Position numbers and translations under genes: made by a program. Of a DNA stretch of 50,902 nt, positions 36,875 through 45,874 are shown piece after piece. Location: assembly GCF_002068095.1 (NCBI RefSeq), contig NZ_LWIG01000007.1:147416-198317 (forward strand), written 5' to 3'. The notes under the pieces are model-generated. The model was not told the DNA's origin and searched no databases. It saw nothing but the letters and a program-made list of their open reading frames with translations. Position 1 is the first letter of the stretch. Each line of letters begins with the position of its first letter. This DNA is from Bradyrhizobium sacchari (GTDB lineage: Bacteria > Pseudomonadota > Alphaproteobacteria > Rhizobiales > Xanthobacteraceae).

Positions 36875-37138
36875 ATGTGGATCCTGATGTACGTCTTCTC
36901 TTATTCCATCAATCCGGCTGCAAGCAGCGACCGAGCGGAATGGCGACTCCTCCCCAATGTCGTATTTCAGGAATTCACGAGCGAAGAACGATGTCGGACG
37001 GCAAAGGGAGCCTTGGAGAACAGCCTGAAGGAAGCGGGAGCCAAGCTGAGGAGCGGCTTGGAGGACTTGAAGAGCATCGGCAAGGCTGACCCGACGCATG
37101 TCATCATCGCGTACAACGTAGAATGCCTTCAGAAATAG
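36875..37138 (+). CDS. Small hypothetical protein
   Basis: An 87-residue protein, MWILMYVFSYSINPAASSDR at the N-terminus, then VFQEFTSEERCRTAKGALEN, an amphipathic helix, and THVIIAYNVECLQK at the end. No family is recognised, but it reads as a genuine small cytoplasmic alpha/beta protein. GGAAG precedes the ATG and a FixK-type box lies 69 bp upstream, which supports real expression under low oxygen. Confidence 0.65.
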   Translation: MWILMYVFSYSINPAASSDRAEWRLLPNVVFQEFTSEERCRTAKGALENSLKEAGAKLRSGLEDLKSIGKADPTHVIIAYNVECLQK

Positions 37139-37261
37139 GTAGGGTCGCCTCTCATCTAGGTCGAAGTTTCGCACTCGCACATTTTTAGACCTAACAGCGG
37201 CTCCAACGAGGCCCTGCGAGCAAGCTTTATTGAGGCGCCCCTAGAGTACGCAGGCCCCGGT

Positions 37262-37561
37262 TCAGCTCGAAAGCACGCTGAATCCGATGCCCGTGACCAA
37301 ACAGACGACATTATCTTCGTCCACTAGGACATCGCCGATTGTCATGGTCGTGTGCTGCAGTCCTTTGGCTTGAAGCAAATCGCGAGCTTCACCATTCGGC
37401 GACCAGTTTTCCGCTCTCATGCGATACAATGCGTTTTCCCTATCCTCCGCCTCGATATCCTTCAAATGAACGTGGGTGGCCGCGAGGTTATCGGGGTCAG
37501 GTGAGCTTCCAACCGTGTCGCGGAGAAATGATGGCTTCATATACCAAATCTGATATTTCAT
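37262..37561 (-). CDS. Small conserved-looking hypothetical protein
   Basis: A 99-residue protein, MKYQIWYMKPSFLRDTVGSS, then THVHLKDIEAEDRENALYRM, NWSPNGEARDLLQAKGLQHT and TIGDVLVDEDNVVCLVTGIG. The composition and pattern are those of a small conserved family, but I cannot name it. ACGGAGG precedes the ATG by 7 nt. It may be the last gene after the MarC-like gene (121-bp gap). Confidence 0.65.
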   Translation of the reverse strand: MKYQIWYMKPSFLRDTVGSSPDPDNLAATHVHLKDIEAEDRENALYRMRAENWSPNGEARDLLQAKGLQHTTMTIGDVLVDEDNVVCLVTGIGFSVLSS

Positions 37562-37681
37562 TTGAGTGCCTCCGTTTTCCCTCTTGCGCTATCAGCCTGT
37601 CCCGAATACGCGCCTCCTGTGGCAAGCTCGGCCTGCCACCACGTAGCGATCCCCGTGAACGGAGTTTTCGCTCTGGCCAAT

Positions 37682-38362
37682 TCAGCCGACAACCAACTTC
37701 AAAGAGCTGACGACCTCTGCCACGCCGGTGATAATGATTTGGACGCCAACGCAAAGCAGAAGGAATGCCGACAATTTGGTTACAACACTCGTGCCTTCTT
37801 CCCCGATAAGTCGGGCCATTGCAGCCGATCTCTTATAGGCAACGTAGACCGTTAAACTCACCGCAAATGCGACAAGTAGCCACACGATGGATGAATAGAC
37901 GATGCTATTCAGGTCATCCGAGCGGTTTGTCGTGCCGATCGCGATTGCCGTTGCGATCGTCCCAGGCCCCGCGGTCAGCGGTATCGTCAGCGGAAAGAAA
38001 GACATTCGTTTTATAGTGGCATAGTCAGCACCTGATCGCGGGTGGCCGCCAGGCGACGAGGGCATCGCGTGGAGCATCGTCCAGCCCGTCACAGCCACGA
38101 TAAGTCCCCCTGCAATGCGAAGGGCGGGGACGGAGATACCGAAGAAGCGAAGAACAAGGTGCCCCGCGAATAGGGATCCCAACAATATAGCGAATGCATA
38201 GATCGCAACGCGCCCGGCGACTCGCGCGCGCTCGGACTCTGTGAGTCCCAAAGTCCGGTCATGGAAGACAAATGCCAAGCCAAACGGATTGATGATCGAA
38301 AATAGCGCACCAAATCCGAAGAGAAAATCGCTCAACCAACGAGATGAGAAAACGTCGATCAC
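37682..38362 (-). CDS. MarC family integral membrane protein
   Basis: A 226-residue inner-membrane protein with about six membrane segments: FLFGFGALFSIINPFGLAFV, VAIYAFAILLGSLFAGHLVL, ALRIAGGLIVAVTGW, FPLTIPLTAGPGTIATAIAI, IVWLLVAFAVSLTVYVA and a C-terminal segment. NPFG and LTAGPGTIA are MarC signatures. Function is not established; MarC is not the antibiotic pump it was once thought to be. The start is GTG at 38362, sharing bases with the TAG stop of the upstream DUF1269 gene, so translation is coupled. The longer reading to 38566 lies inside that gene. Confidence 0.88.
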   Translation of the reverse strand: MIDVFSSRWLSDFLFGFGALFSIINPFGLAFVFHDRTLGLTESERARVAGRVAIYAFAILLGSLFAGHLVLRFFGISVPALRIAGGLIVAVTGWTMLHAMPSSPGGHPRSGADYATIKRMSFFPLTIPLTAGPGTIATAIAIGTTNRSDDLNSIVYSSIVWLLVAFAVSLTVYVAYKRSAAMARLIGEEGTSVVTKLSAFLLLCVGVQIIITGVAEVVSSLKLVVG

Positions 38363-38871
38363 TAGGGCGGGGAAGAAACGGTTGCCTGTGCGCCGGCCAG
38401 AGCGGCCTGAAGCGCAGCTTCCTTGGTATGATCCAGCGACGTCTTCAAAACAGTTCCGCCCTCGCCTTTGAGACCTTCGAGAACCTTGTCGGCTGTGACC
38501 TTGCGTACCAGAACAAACAGCGCAGCAGATCCAGGTTGGATGGCCGCCGCAGTTTCCTTCATCCATTTGTCGTCGATCCCGATATCGGTGAGATATCCGC
38601 CGAGTGTTCCTGACGCGGCACCCAATGCAGCGCCTACCAATGGCATTAAGAAGATCAAGCCTATCAAAGCTCCCCAGAACGTTCCTGAGACCGCTCCTGT
38701 GGCCGTCGTGTTAATGAGCTGGTTCAGTTTGATGCGCCCCTGCGCATCCTTCACCGCGATCACAGCATCGCCTAGTTCGATAAGATACTCTTTTTGCATT
38801 GCCAGCAACTTCTGGCGGATTTCTTCGGCCTTTGCTTCCGTCGGGAACGCGATGACAACGAGGTCACTCAT
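38362..38871 (-). CDS. DUF1269 family membrane-associated protein
   Basis: A 169-residue protein starting MSDLVVIAFPTEAKAEEIRQ. A central glycine-rich hydrophobic hairpin (GAVSGTFWGALIGLIFLMPL, VGAALGAASGTLGGYLTDIG) is typical of DUF1269. The flanks are soluble, and AALFVLVRKVTADKVLEGLK follows. Function unknown, often stress-linked. First gene of a two-gene operon with the MarC-like gene, behind a perfect FixK/FNR-type box. Confidence 0.85.
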   Translation of the reverse strand: MSDLVVIAFPTEAKAEEIRQKLLAMQKEYLIELGDAVIAVKDAQGRIKLNQLINTTATGAVSGTFWGALIGLIFLMPLVGAALGAASGTLGGYLTDIGIDDKWMKETAAAIQPGSAALFVLVRKVTADKVLEGLKGEGGTVLKTSLDHTKEAALQAALAGAQATVSSPP

Positions 38872-38926
38872 ACCAAATCTCCAGCCTATTCTAAGAGCAC
38901 GTCAGCCATTCACCACCGCGCCGCAG

Positions 38927-38940
38927 TTGACTTAGGTCAA
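38927..38940 (-). promoter_or_regulatory. FixK/FNR-type box
   Basis: TTGACTTAGGTCAA, perfect inverted half-sites, centred 62 bp before the DUF1269 ATG, a distance that fits a class II activator site near -40. Confidence 0.75.
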
Positions 38941-39009
38941 CGTTCGCAAATGAATTAGGGTCCGTGCAAGCGGGCCGCCGTCGGGGCTCAGCGGAAGCGC
39001 GGCGCGCCA

Positions 39010-39486
39010 CTATTGTCCTTTTCCGAGCGCGCCGAAGATCTCGACCCAGGCCCGTTGCCACGGCCCCATGAGTTTGATCCACACCTCGATCGGGTTCGCT
39101 GACGAAGACATTCCCGGAAAGCTCGACAAGGAGTTCAATTTCGACAGAATCTGCGAGGACGATGCCGTGGGGCTTGGAGATTTTAGCTCTTCTTCCCAAG
39201 CCTCCATCGTCACATCCAACGTTTTGACTTGCAGCTCGACAACGCTTTTTAGCTGCGAGCGAGCGGCATCTACAACCTGGCCTGGCCATCCGAGGGCCTT
39301 CGTGGCCACCGCCATATGGTCAAGGACACGCTCGCCCTTGTTCCGATTAATTTCGACGATATCGTTTCGCCAATCAATCAGTTCCTTCAAGGCTTCATTG
39401 GCGCTATCAAGGGCTTCTGGTGTGAGTCCCGAGGCGGAAACCGGGTTGAACGCACGAGGCTTGGTCTCAAAGAAGGCCGCAGGCAT
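39010..39486 (-). CDS. Phasin-like helical protein
   Basis: A 158-residue, mostly helical protein (MPAAFFETKPRAFNPVSASG). LDSANEALKELIDWRNDIVE and LKSVVELQVKTLDVTMEAWE, followed by a Pro/Ser-rich linker and VWIKLMGPWQRAWVEIFGAL, resemble phasins that coat polyhydroxyalkanoate granules, but the match is by character, not by a diagnostic motif. A perfect FixK/FNR-type box upstream fits the known link of polymer metabolism to low oxygen. Confidence 0.55.
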   Translation of the reverse strand: MPAAFFETKPRAFNPVSASGLTPEALDSANEALKELIDWRNDIVEINRNKGERVLDHMAVATKALGWPGQVVDAARSQLKSVVELQVKTLDVTMEAWEEELKSPSPTASSSQILSKLNSLSSFPGMSSSANPIEVWIKLMGPWQRAWVEIFGALGKGQ

Positions 39487-39548
39487 GAGTTGCTCTCCTC
39501 AATTGCTCCTTGAACCACGAGCGCTCGCACACGCCGCGACGAATTCAG

Positions 39549-39562
39549 TTGATGCAGATCAA
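39549..39562 (-). promoter_or_regulatory. FixK/FNR-type box
   Basis: TTGATGCAGATCAA, perfect inverted half-sites, centred 69 bp before the ATG of the phasin-like gene at 39486. Confidence 0.75.
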
Positions 39563-39679
39563 GCCTCGCCTCGCGACAAGAAGTTAGGGATCGGAACTCT
39601 CGCACGTGGTTCGCGATGACAAGCGACACCGGCACATGTTGCCGCTCGCGACATCCGCGCAGACTGATAGCCAAGACCC

Positions 39680-41107
39680 TTAAAGCGCTACATTTCCAAC
39701 GCGCTCAGGCGGGTCCTGTAGATAACCGATGTTAGCAGCCGCTCCATCACGACGACGTATCCACATGGGCAAGCCCTTCGCCATTCGCAGCGTGATCCGC
39801 TGAACCGGCCAGACGTGGGCGTCCGCTGAGAGGCTCATATCAAAGTTGCGGATCAGGACGGCCAGGACAATGGTGGCTTCCTGCAGCGCGAAAGAAGATC
39901 CAATGCATGTCCGAGGACCGATACCGAACGGCAGATAGGTGAAGCGCGGAATGGTGGACCGCGCGTCCGGCAGGAAGCGCGAAGGGTCGAAAACATCGGG
40001 CCGGTCCCATATGGCCCTGTGCCGGTGGAGCACGTAAGGCGCGATCACGATCAGCGAGCGCCGCCCGACCTTGACGTCACCCAGCAGGTCGCTCTCAAGG
40101 GCAGAACGGCTCAGCGCTGCGATCGGTGGGTACAGGCGAAGCGCCTCCTCCACGACCGCTCTGGCTACGACAAGCCGATCGGCCAAGCCGTCCAGCGAAG
40201 AGAGCTCGCGCTCGGCCTCTTCGCGTGCGCGCGCGCGCCACTCGGGCGATTGTGAAAGCAGGAACAACGACCAGGTGAGCGTATTTGCCGTGGTCTCGTG
40301 ACCGGCTGAAAGAAACGTCAGGATGTTCGAGCGGATCTCCGTCGAATCCAGCTGCAGGCCTGTCGACGGATCGAGCGCCTTCAGCAGGAGCGTCAGGAGA
40401 TCGTCAGGAGCGTCTTCCCGGGCAAGCCGTTCGTGCCGCATCTGAACGATCCTGTCGATGATCCCCTCGAAATAGGCCATCGTGCGCCGCAGGCGCCCGT
40501 GGCCGGGACGCGGCACGAAGGTGGGCACCCCGAGCAGATCGAGCGCCCCGATGCGGCCGACCACGTCGAAGTAGGCGGTCATCGCCGCGCTGAATTCGTC
40601 GAGATCGCCGCCGATTCCGTCGGAGAAGATCGTCAGCGTGAGCACCCTCAGAGTGATCAGCGTCATCTCCGCAGCGACGTCTATCGTGGTTGCTCCCAGC
40701 TTCGACCATTTCGCCACCAGCTCGTCTGCTGCCGTCAGCATCGCTCTCGCGAACGAATTCACCGTCCGCCGCGCGAACAACGGGGCGAGCGCTCTGCGCT
40801 GGATCTCCCACCGCTCGCCCTCGACGCTGAGCAGTCCGTCGGCGAGGCCCGAGGAGAGAATCCGGCGCTGGATCGCGTCTTTCGGATAATTCTTCGCATT
40901 GTCCATCAGCACGCGCTTGATGGCTTTCGGCTCGTGAACCAGGAACGCGTCAAGGAAAGGAAGGCGAAGCCTGCAAACCGGGTCGCGGAAGAAGTCTTCG
41001 CTCCAGCACTCGAGCGGATTGCGCTTCAACCGGATCAGGATGTCGATAAGGCCCAGCCGGCTCTGTGGAGGAACCGGCGCGGGCGGGCTGTAATCGAGTT
41101 TGGCCAT
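39680..41107 (-). CDS. Cytochrome P450
   Basis: Heme monooxygenase, 475 residues. The I-helix oxygen-activation motif is LSAGHETTANTLTW (AGHETT 268-273), the K-helix ExxR is EALR (E321, R324), and the heme-binding loop is YLPFGIGPRTCIGSSFA with proximal ligand C401. The N-terminus lacks a membrane anchor, so it is likely soluble. The pattern is closer to bacterial CYP102/4-like fatty-acid-type P450s than to camphor types, but no substrate can be given. No ferredoxin or reductase gene is adjacent, and I saw no FixK box at its start. Confidence 0.95.
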   Translation of the reverse strand: MAKLDYSPPAPVPPQSRLGLIDILIRLKRNPLECWSEDFFRDPVCRLRLPFLDAFLVHEPKAIKRVLMDNAKNYPKDAIQRRILSSGLADGLLSVEGERWEIQRRALAPLFARRTVNSFARAMLTAADELVAKWSKLGATTIDVAAEMTLITLRVLTLTIFSDGIGGDLDEFSAAMTAYFDVVGRIGALDLLGVPTFVPRPGHGRLRRTMAYFEGIIDRIVQMRHERLAREDAPDDLLTLLLKALDPSTGLQLDSTEIRSNILTFLSAGHETTANTLTWSLFLLSQSPEWRARAREEAERELSSLDGLADRLVVARAVVEEALRLYPPIAALSRSALESDLLGDVKVGRRSLIVIAPYVLHRHRAIWDRPDVFDPSRFLPDARSTIPRFTYLPFGIGPRTCIGSSFALQEATIVLAVLIRNFDMSLSADAHVWPVQRITLRMAKGLPMWIRRRDGAAANIGYLQDPPERVGNVAL

Positions 41108-41350
41108 GCAGCATAGACGTCAATTTGAAAAACTAACCAGCATAAGTCTCCTACGATGTCTTCTGTCTCCCGATCTATCGATATCGAGCCAACCTTGATG
41201 AGACGATTCGCGCCGTCAGACACGAGCATAAGTCGTGGCCATGGAGCAGTCCCCAACGGTCGGTAACGACCCCTACGGCAGTTTGGAAACCGGAAAGCAC
41301 ACCAACGGGTTGGTTCTCCGCGCGCGTATGGTTGGTCGAAAACGGCCCTC

Positions 41351-41605
41351 TCATCCGAGAATTCGTCGTCCCCGACTGCGCTTGATAAGCCTATACAGAC
41401 AAAGAAGGACAGTTGCTCCGACAATAACTCCTATTCCGAAGCCGTTCCACCCAACACTTGGACCAAGGTAAGCCGCGACGACCCCACCAGTAATTCCGAA
41501 TGTCGTAATCAGGATAAATCCCGTTGGTTCGGGTTCTCGGAGCATTATCAGCTTCGCGACTACCCCCGCGATGCCTCCAATTACGATCATCCAAAAAATG
41601 TCCAT
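41351..41605 (-). CDS. GlsB/YeaQ/YmgE family small membrane protein
   Basis: An 84-residue membrane protein with three hydrophobic segments (FWMIVIGGIAGVVAKLIM, FILITTFGITGGVVAAYLG, GIGVIVGATVLLCLYRLI) and a basic end. The GGIAGVVAKL start and the GITGGVVAAYLG repeat are typical of the transglycosylase-associated (YeaQ/YmgE) family, a stress-related group without known activity. Confidence 0.85.
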   Translation of the reverse strand: MDIFWMIVIGGIAGVVAKLIMLREPEPTGFILITTFGITGGVVAAYLGPSVGWNGFGIGVIVGATVLLCLYRLIKRSRGRRILG

Positions 41606-41631
41606 CCCTTTGCTCCATTAAGAACAACACT

Positions 41632-42129
41632 CTATCGGACATCGTCCTCGCGCCGATGGCGTCTCACGCCGTACGCTTGATTGCTGAAAGCGGATGCCGA
41701 CAGAGGCCTCCTAATGAAAAGAAAGGCTCGGTCAGCCACTTTGTGGCAACCATTGCACTGGGCGGTCATCTTATCAAATGACCGATCAAAATTTGCCTCA
41801 TCTTTCGCTTTGATCGCCACGGAAACCGATTCTTTCAACTCCGCTGCATCCGCCAAGTCAGAGGTCGAGACGATTTTTGGATAGTAGCGGCCAGCTTCCT
41901 TGAGGCTACTGGAGAGCTGCTCAAGTTCGAACGCAGCCAAAGGCCAATTTCCGCGCTTAGCAGCGAAAAATAGTTTCGCGTGTCGAATTTGCATGATTAC
42001 CATGAGATCGCCCAAACGCGTCACGTAGCTTGTTGCGTCTCGCTCGGCATTCTCCTCAGCTTCGGAAGCCGCAGTTATGACCAACAGCAGCAACGCCGCG
42101 GTCGTGAAGCGCTTTAACGGTTGGCGCAT
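41632..42129 (-). CDS. Exported monoheme cytochrome c-like protein
   Basis: A 165-residue protein from MRQPLKRFTTAALLLLVITA with a signal peptide ending near ASEA. The mature part is helical and has one heme c motif, CNGCH (C125, C128, H129), late in the chain (KMTAQCNGCHKVADRAFLF). This layout recalls four-helix cytochrome c'-like proteins. The last 20 residues (NQAYGVRRHRREDDVR) look unlike the family and may be a run-on. The longer start at 42141 is a TTG and is not needed. Confidence 0.75.
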   Translation of the reverse strand: MRQPLKRFTTAALLLLVITAASEAEENAERDATSYVTRLGDLMVIMQIRHAKLFFAAKRGNWPLAAFELEQLSSSLKEAGRYYPKIVSTSDLADAAELKESVSVAIKAKDEANFDRSFDKMTAQCNGCHKVADRAFLFIRRPLSASAFSNQAYGVRRHRREDDVR

Positions 42130-42237
42130 GGCCACTCGCAACTTAACCTGGCGCCGGGACCGGTATGGATCGTCAGAGCGATCAGCGGAGGCGCGGGCAA
42201 TGCCTTTATCCTGACGCCGCCCGTGCCCGCGCTTTTA

Positions 42238-43851
42238 TCAACTCCTCTTCGAGGCTTCATAAGCATCGCGATAGCCTCGCGCAATGGTGCGCACGCCCCG
42301 TCCAATATCGTCGTAGACATCGTCGGGCAGATTAGCCAGCGATACGCGGAGCGACCATTCGGGCGCGTCGAAGCCGCCTCCGTTGAGTAGTACGATGCCG
42401 TGGGCCTCAGCCAGTCGAAATGCGAGATCGAGCGGATGGACGTTCTTCTTCAGATAATCGACCGCCTCGTCGCCAATGTTCTTCCGCGCCCAGAATTCGA
42501 AGTCAATCAGGCCGTAATAAGCATCATAGTTAGGGTTGGGAGTTAGCTTGTCGGCAAGTCCAAGACCGTCGAGCAGCGACCACAGCCGCTTATTCACGAT
42601 TTCCATGCAGGCGGCCTGATAGGCCTTTTTGGTGTCCATCATCTCCGAGAGCGAAAACAGGCTCATCATCACCTGCTGCGGCAGAGACAGACCCGCCGTG
42701 TGATTGAGCGCGACATCGCGACTGTCGGCGACAATGCGGTCGATGATCTTCAGCTTGCGCGGCTCCAGCGTTAACGGACCGTATCTTTTGTCCAGGGCCT
42801 TGACGGCGTCCTCGGGCAGCTTCGCGATCATCTTGTCGAAGATGTTGTCTTCATGAATCGCGATTGCTCCAAGCCTCCATCCCGTGCAGCCGAAATACTT
42901 GGAATAGGAATAGACGCCGATGGTGTTGTGCGGAAGCTCACCCAGCAGCGAGCGGAAGCCGTGGACGAACGTGCCGTAGACGTCATCGGTGAGCAGCATC
43001 AGATCGGGGCGCTTGGTCTTGACCAGCTTGCTCAGCTTGCCGATCGTCTCCGGGCTCACCCCCATCCCGCTGGGGTTGGCGGGATTGACGATGAAGAACG
43101 CCTTGATCTTCGGGTCCTCGAGCTTGGCGATCTCCTCGTCGGTGAACTGGAACTTATTCTCCTGCGGGGCCCTGATCTGCACGACCTTGAGGTCATAGTC
43201 CTCAAGATGTGTCATCTCAATATAGGGCGTGAAGATCGGAGTACCCAGCGCGATGGTATCGCCGGGAAGCAGCAGACGGTTGGCCTTTAGGGACTTGAAG
43301 AGGTAGCACATCGCGGCCGTGCCGCCCTCGACCGCGTAAATATCGAATTTGCCTGAGGGCCGCGGCTCGCCACACACGGCCCACATCAGGTATTCGTGCA
43401 CGATCTTCTCATTGTGAACCAGCATGCGGTCCGGCACCGGGTAGTTGTCGCCGATGATGGAATCGACGAGCTCGTGGACAAAAGCATCCGGCTCGAAGCC
43501 GAACTTCTTAACCGCAAAGGGCAGCATTTCTGACAGAAAATTCGCGCCCGGCATGTCCGAGTGCTGGGCGAGCCAGGCCTCGTAGCGCGCGGCAATACCC
43601 TTGGACTGGGGCATGCCGCCGATCCCGGCGGGGTGGTCGATGACCCGCTTGCTTTCAGTGATGGCAAACTGTCCCAACAAGAAAAAGCCTTCTCGCGGCG
43701 TGGTGGCTACCCAGTTCGGATTGCCGCGGCCTGCATTGAGGAACGCCGACTGCGTCCGTTTTGACGTCGCCTTGGCGAGATTGATCAGCTCGTCCTTGAT
43801 CTCGAACGGGCTCAGCGCCTCGAATTTCTTCAACGTCAAGATATCGGCCAT
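42238..43851 (-). CDS. asdA: Aspartate 4-decarboxylase (bifunctional aspartate aminotransferase)
   Basis: PLP enzyme that decarboxylates aspartate to alanine and CO2, 537 residues from MADILTLKKFEALSPFEIKD (ATG 43851, GGGAG upstream). Fold-type I aminotransferase features are NAGRGNPNW, YAVEGGTAAMCYLFKSLKAN, FIVNPANPSGMGVS, TDDVYGTFVHGFRS and the PLP-Lys segment SYSKYFGCTGWRLGAIA. The long N- and C-terminal additions are typical of AsdA, not of plain AspC. It is divergent from two aspT-like antiporter genes, its known partners. Coupled with AspT, decarboxylation generates proton motive force. Confidence 0.95.
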   Translation of the reverse strand: MADILTLKKFEALSPFEIKDELINLAKATSKRTQSAFLNAGRGNPNWVATTPREGFFLLGQFAITESKRVIDHPAGIGGMPQSKGIAARYEAWLAQHSDMPGANFLSEMLPFAVKKFGFEPDAFVHELVDSIIGDNYPVPDRMLVHNEKIVHEYLMWAVCGEPRPSGKFDIYAVEGGTAAMCYLFKSLKANRLLLPGDTIALGTPIFTPYIEMTHLEDYDLKVVQIRAPQENKFQFTDEEIAKLEDPKIKAFFIVNPANPSGMGVSPETIGKLSKLVKTKRPDLMLLTDDVYGTFVHGFRSLLGELPHNTIGVYSYSKYFGCTGWRLGAIAIHEDNIFDKMIAKLPEDAVKALDKRYGPLTLEPRKLKIIDRIVADSRDVALNHTAGLSLPQQVMMSLFSLSEMMDTKKAYQAACMEIVNKRLWSLLDGLGLADKLTPNPNYDAYYGLIDFEFWARKNIGDEAVDYLKKNVHPLDLAFRLAEAHGIVLLNGGGFDAPEWSLRVSLANLPDDVYDDIGRGVRTIARGYRDAYEASKRS

Positions 43852-43948
43852 GTGACACTCCCGAACGGTGTGATCTGTGGAAGCGAGGTAGAATAGGCGT
43901 CGCGCGTGCTCCGTCGCATTCAAGATGCGTGGTGGCCGATGACTACCT

Positions 43949-43962
43949 TTGATCTAGCTCAA
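43949..43962 (-). promoter_or_regulatory. FixK/FNR-type box near asdA
   Basis: TTGATCTAGCTCAA; half-sites TTGAT and CTCAA, one mismatch to TTGAY-N4-RTCAA. Centred 104 bp before the asdA ATG. The 318-bp divergent gap (43852-44169) holds a second box at 44031. Confidence 0.6.
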
Positions 43963-44030
43963 GGGTCTTTGACTCCTCTGCCTTTCGCAACGCAGCGAAG
44001 TTATCGACGCGCTCGCCCCAAGACTAGCCA

Positions 44031-44044
44031 TTGATATAAATCAA
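44031..44044 (+). promoter_or_regulatory. FixK/FNR-type box near aspT
   Basis: TTGATATAAATCAA, perfect inverted half-sites, centred 132 bp before the aspT ATG at 44170 and 82 bp from the asdA-side box. Confidence 0.75.
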
Positions 44045-44169
44045 CGTGTTCGGTGCAGCTCACCGCCTCATGTCGGACAATACGGCGACAGATCTCGTTG
44101 TCGGGATCTTCCCATCCGACGAAGCGCGGAGCGGGTTGGGCGCGTGCCGATGCATGTAGGGGTGACATC

Positions 44170-45861
44170 ATGATCGACTGGTTCTTTCAGACGCTCAAGA
44201 GCTATCCGGAAATCGCGATCTTCATATCCTTGGCCCTCGGTTACTACTTTGGCTCCTTCACTTACAAAGGCCTCGGGCTCGGTGCCGTCACCGCAACGCT
44301 AATTGCCGCCGTGATCATCGGCCAGATCGGGATTACGATCACCGGCCCCCTCAAGCCGTTCTTCTTCCTGATGTTCCTGTTTGCCATCGGCTACGGGGTC
44401 GGACCGCAATTCGTGCGCGGCATCGCGCATGACGGTGTGCCCCAAGCGATTTTCGCGGCCGTCGTATGCGTGTTTTGCCTTCTCGCCCCGTATGTGGCGG
44501 CCAAGATCGCCGGTTATGACGTCGGTTCGGCTGCAGGTTTCTACGCCGGCTCACAAACGATCTCAGCATCGATGGGTCTGGCGACGGACGCCATCAATCG
44601 TCTCGGACTTTCCCCTGAAGACACCAAGAAGATTCTCGATGGCATGCCGGTCGCCTACGCGGTCACCTACATCTTCGGCACCGTTGGATCGGCGATCGTG
44701 CTTGCGCTGTTTGGTCCAGCCCTGCTCGGCATCGATCTTGAGACCGCATGCAAGAAATATGAAGAAGAGTACGGCGGCAAGAAGCAGTTGGGTGGTCCCG
44801 GCACCGCATGGCACCAGTTCGACGTCCGCGCGTTCCGCGTTCGCGAGCGCGGCCCGGTGGTCGGCAAGACGGTGCGAGAAGCCGAGGGACTACTCCCCGA
44901 TCATCGCGTATTTATTTTGCGGATGCGCCAGGACGGGAAGGTGGTCGACGCCACCGCTGACGCTGTGATTCATGCGAATGACATCGTCGCCGTGGCGGGC
45001 CGGCGCGACGTGCTCGTCCAGCTGATCGGAGAGCAGGCTGAAGAAGTGGACGATCGCGAGCTGCTCGCCATGCCGATCGAAGGTGTCGACGTCTACGTGA
45101 CCAGCAAGGACGCAGACGGCAAGACTCTAGACCAGCTTTCACAAAACCCGGCCTCGCGCGGCGTATTCCTTCGCAAGATCACGAGGGGGGCGATTGCGGT
45201 CGAAATTCCGATCCTGCCCAACACCAAGATCAACCGCGGCGACATCGTCACCATCGTCGGACGCACGCCCGATGTTGCGGCCGCCACTAAGATGCTGGGC
45301 CGCCCGGACAAGGCAACCGACGTAGCCGACGTTGCCTTCATCGGCGCCGCCATCGCCATCGGCGCGCTGATCGGCGCGATCGTCTACAAGATTGGTAGCG
45401 TGCCGCTGACGCTGTCCACCTCCGGCGGCGCTTTAATCTCTGGCCTTTTCTTCGGCTGGCTGCGCTCGGTGCGTCCGACCTTCGGGCGGATTCCCTCGCC
45501 AACCGTTTGGTTCATGAATTCGGTAGGTCTGAACGTCTTCATTGCCATTGTCGGCATCTCGTCTGGCCCGGGCTTTGTGGCAGGCCTAAAAGCGCTCGGC
45601 ATCGGGTTATTCCTGTGGGGCATCGTGGCGACGACCGTGCCGCTGGTCCTGGCAATGTATGTCGGCAAATACCTGTTTCGCTTCCACGACGCCATCGTGC
45701 TCGGATGCTGCTCTGGCGCACGCACCACCACTGCTTCGCTCGGCATGGTCTGTGACCGTGCCAAAAGCCAGATTCCCGGATTGGGTTATACAGTCACATA
45801 CGCAGTTGGGAACACGCTGCTGACGATCTGGGGAATGGTGCTTGTCATGTTGATGACGTAG
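44170..45861 (+). CDS. aspT: Aspartate:alanine antiporter AspT
   Basis: Antiporter of the AAE family that exchanges external aspartate for internal alanine, 563 residues from [20 protein letters not shown] (ATG 44170). Five N-terminal membrane segments (e.g. [20 protein letters not shown]), a large cytoplasmic part with two TrkA-C (RCK_C) domains (residues about 210-370: [38 protein letters not shown]), then about five segments ending [16 protein letters not shown]. It carries the [10 protein letters not shown] and [10 protein letters not shown] repeats of the family. Paired with asdA across the divergent promoter. Confidence 0.94.
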   Translation: MIDWFFQTLKSYPEIAIFISLALGYYFGSFTYKGLGLGAVTATLIAAVIIGQIGITITGPLKPFFFLMFLFAIGYGVGPQFVRGIAHDGVPQAIFAAVVCVFCLLAPYVAAKIAGYDVGSAAGFYAGSQTISASMGLATDAINRLGLSPEDTKKILDGMPVAYAVTYIFGTVGSAIVLALFGPALLGIDLETACKKYEEEYGGKKQLGGPGTAWHQFDVRAFRVRERGPVVGKTVREAEGLLPDHRVFILRMRQDGKVVDATADAVIHANDIVAVAGRRDVLVQLIGEQAEEVDDRELLAMPIEGVDVYVTSKDADGKTLDQLSQNPASRGVFLRKITRGAIAVEIPILPNTKINRGDIVTIVGRTPDVAAATKMLGRPDKATDVADVAFIGAAIAIGALIGAIVYKIGSVPLTLSTSGGALISGLFFGWLRSVRPTFGRIPSPTVWFMNSVGLNVFIAIVGISSGPGFVAGLKALGIGLFLWGIVATTVPLVLAMYVGKYLFRFHDAIVLGCCSGARTTTASLGMVCDRAKSQIPGLGYTVTYAVGNTLLTIWGMVLVMLMT

Positions 45862-45874
45862 CAAGGTCACCGCG

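Noticed and set aside
41235..41471. 78-codon plus-strand frame between the P450 and YeaQ-like genes
   Set aside because: Basic, low-information composition overlapping a better supported minus-strand gene.
42191..42236. Hairpin GCGCGGGCA/TGCCCGCGC followed by TTTT
   Set aside because: The T tract is on the plus strand, but both flanking genes are on the minus strand, so its role as terminator is unclear.
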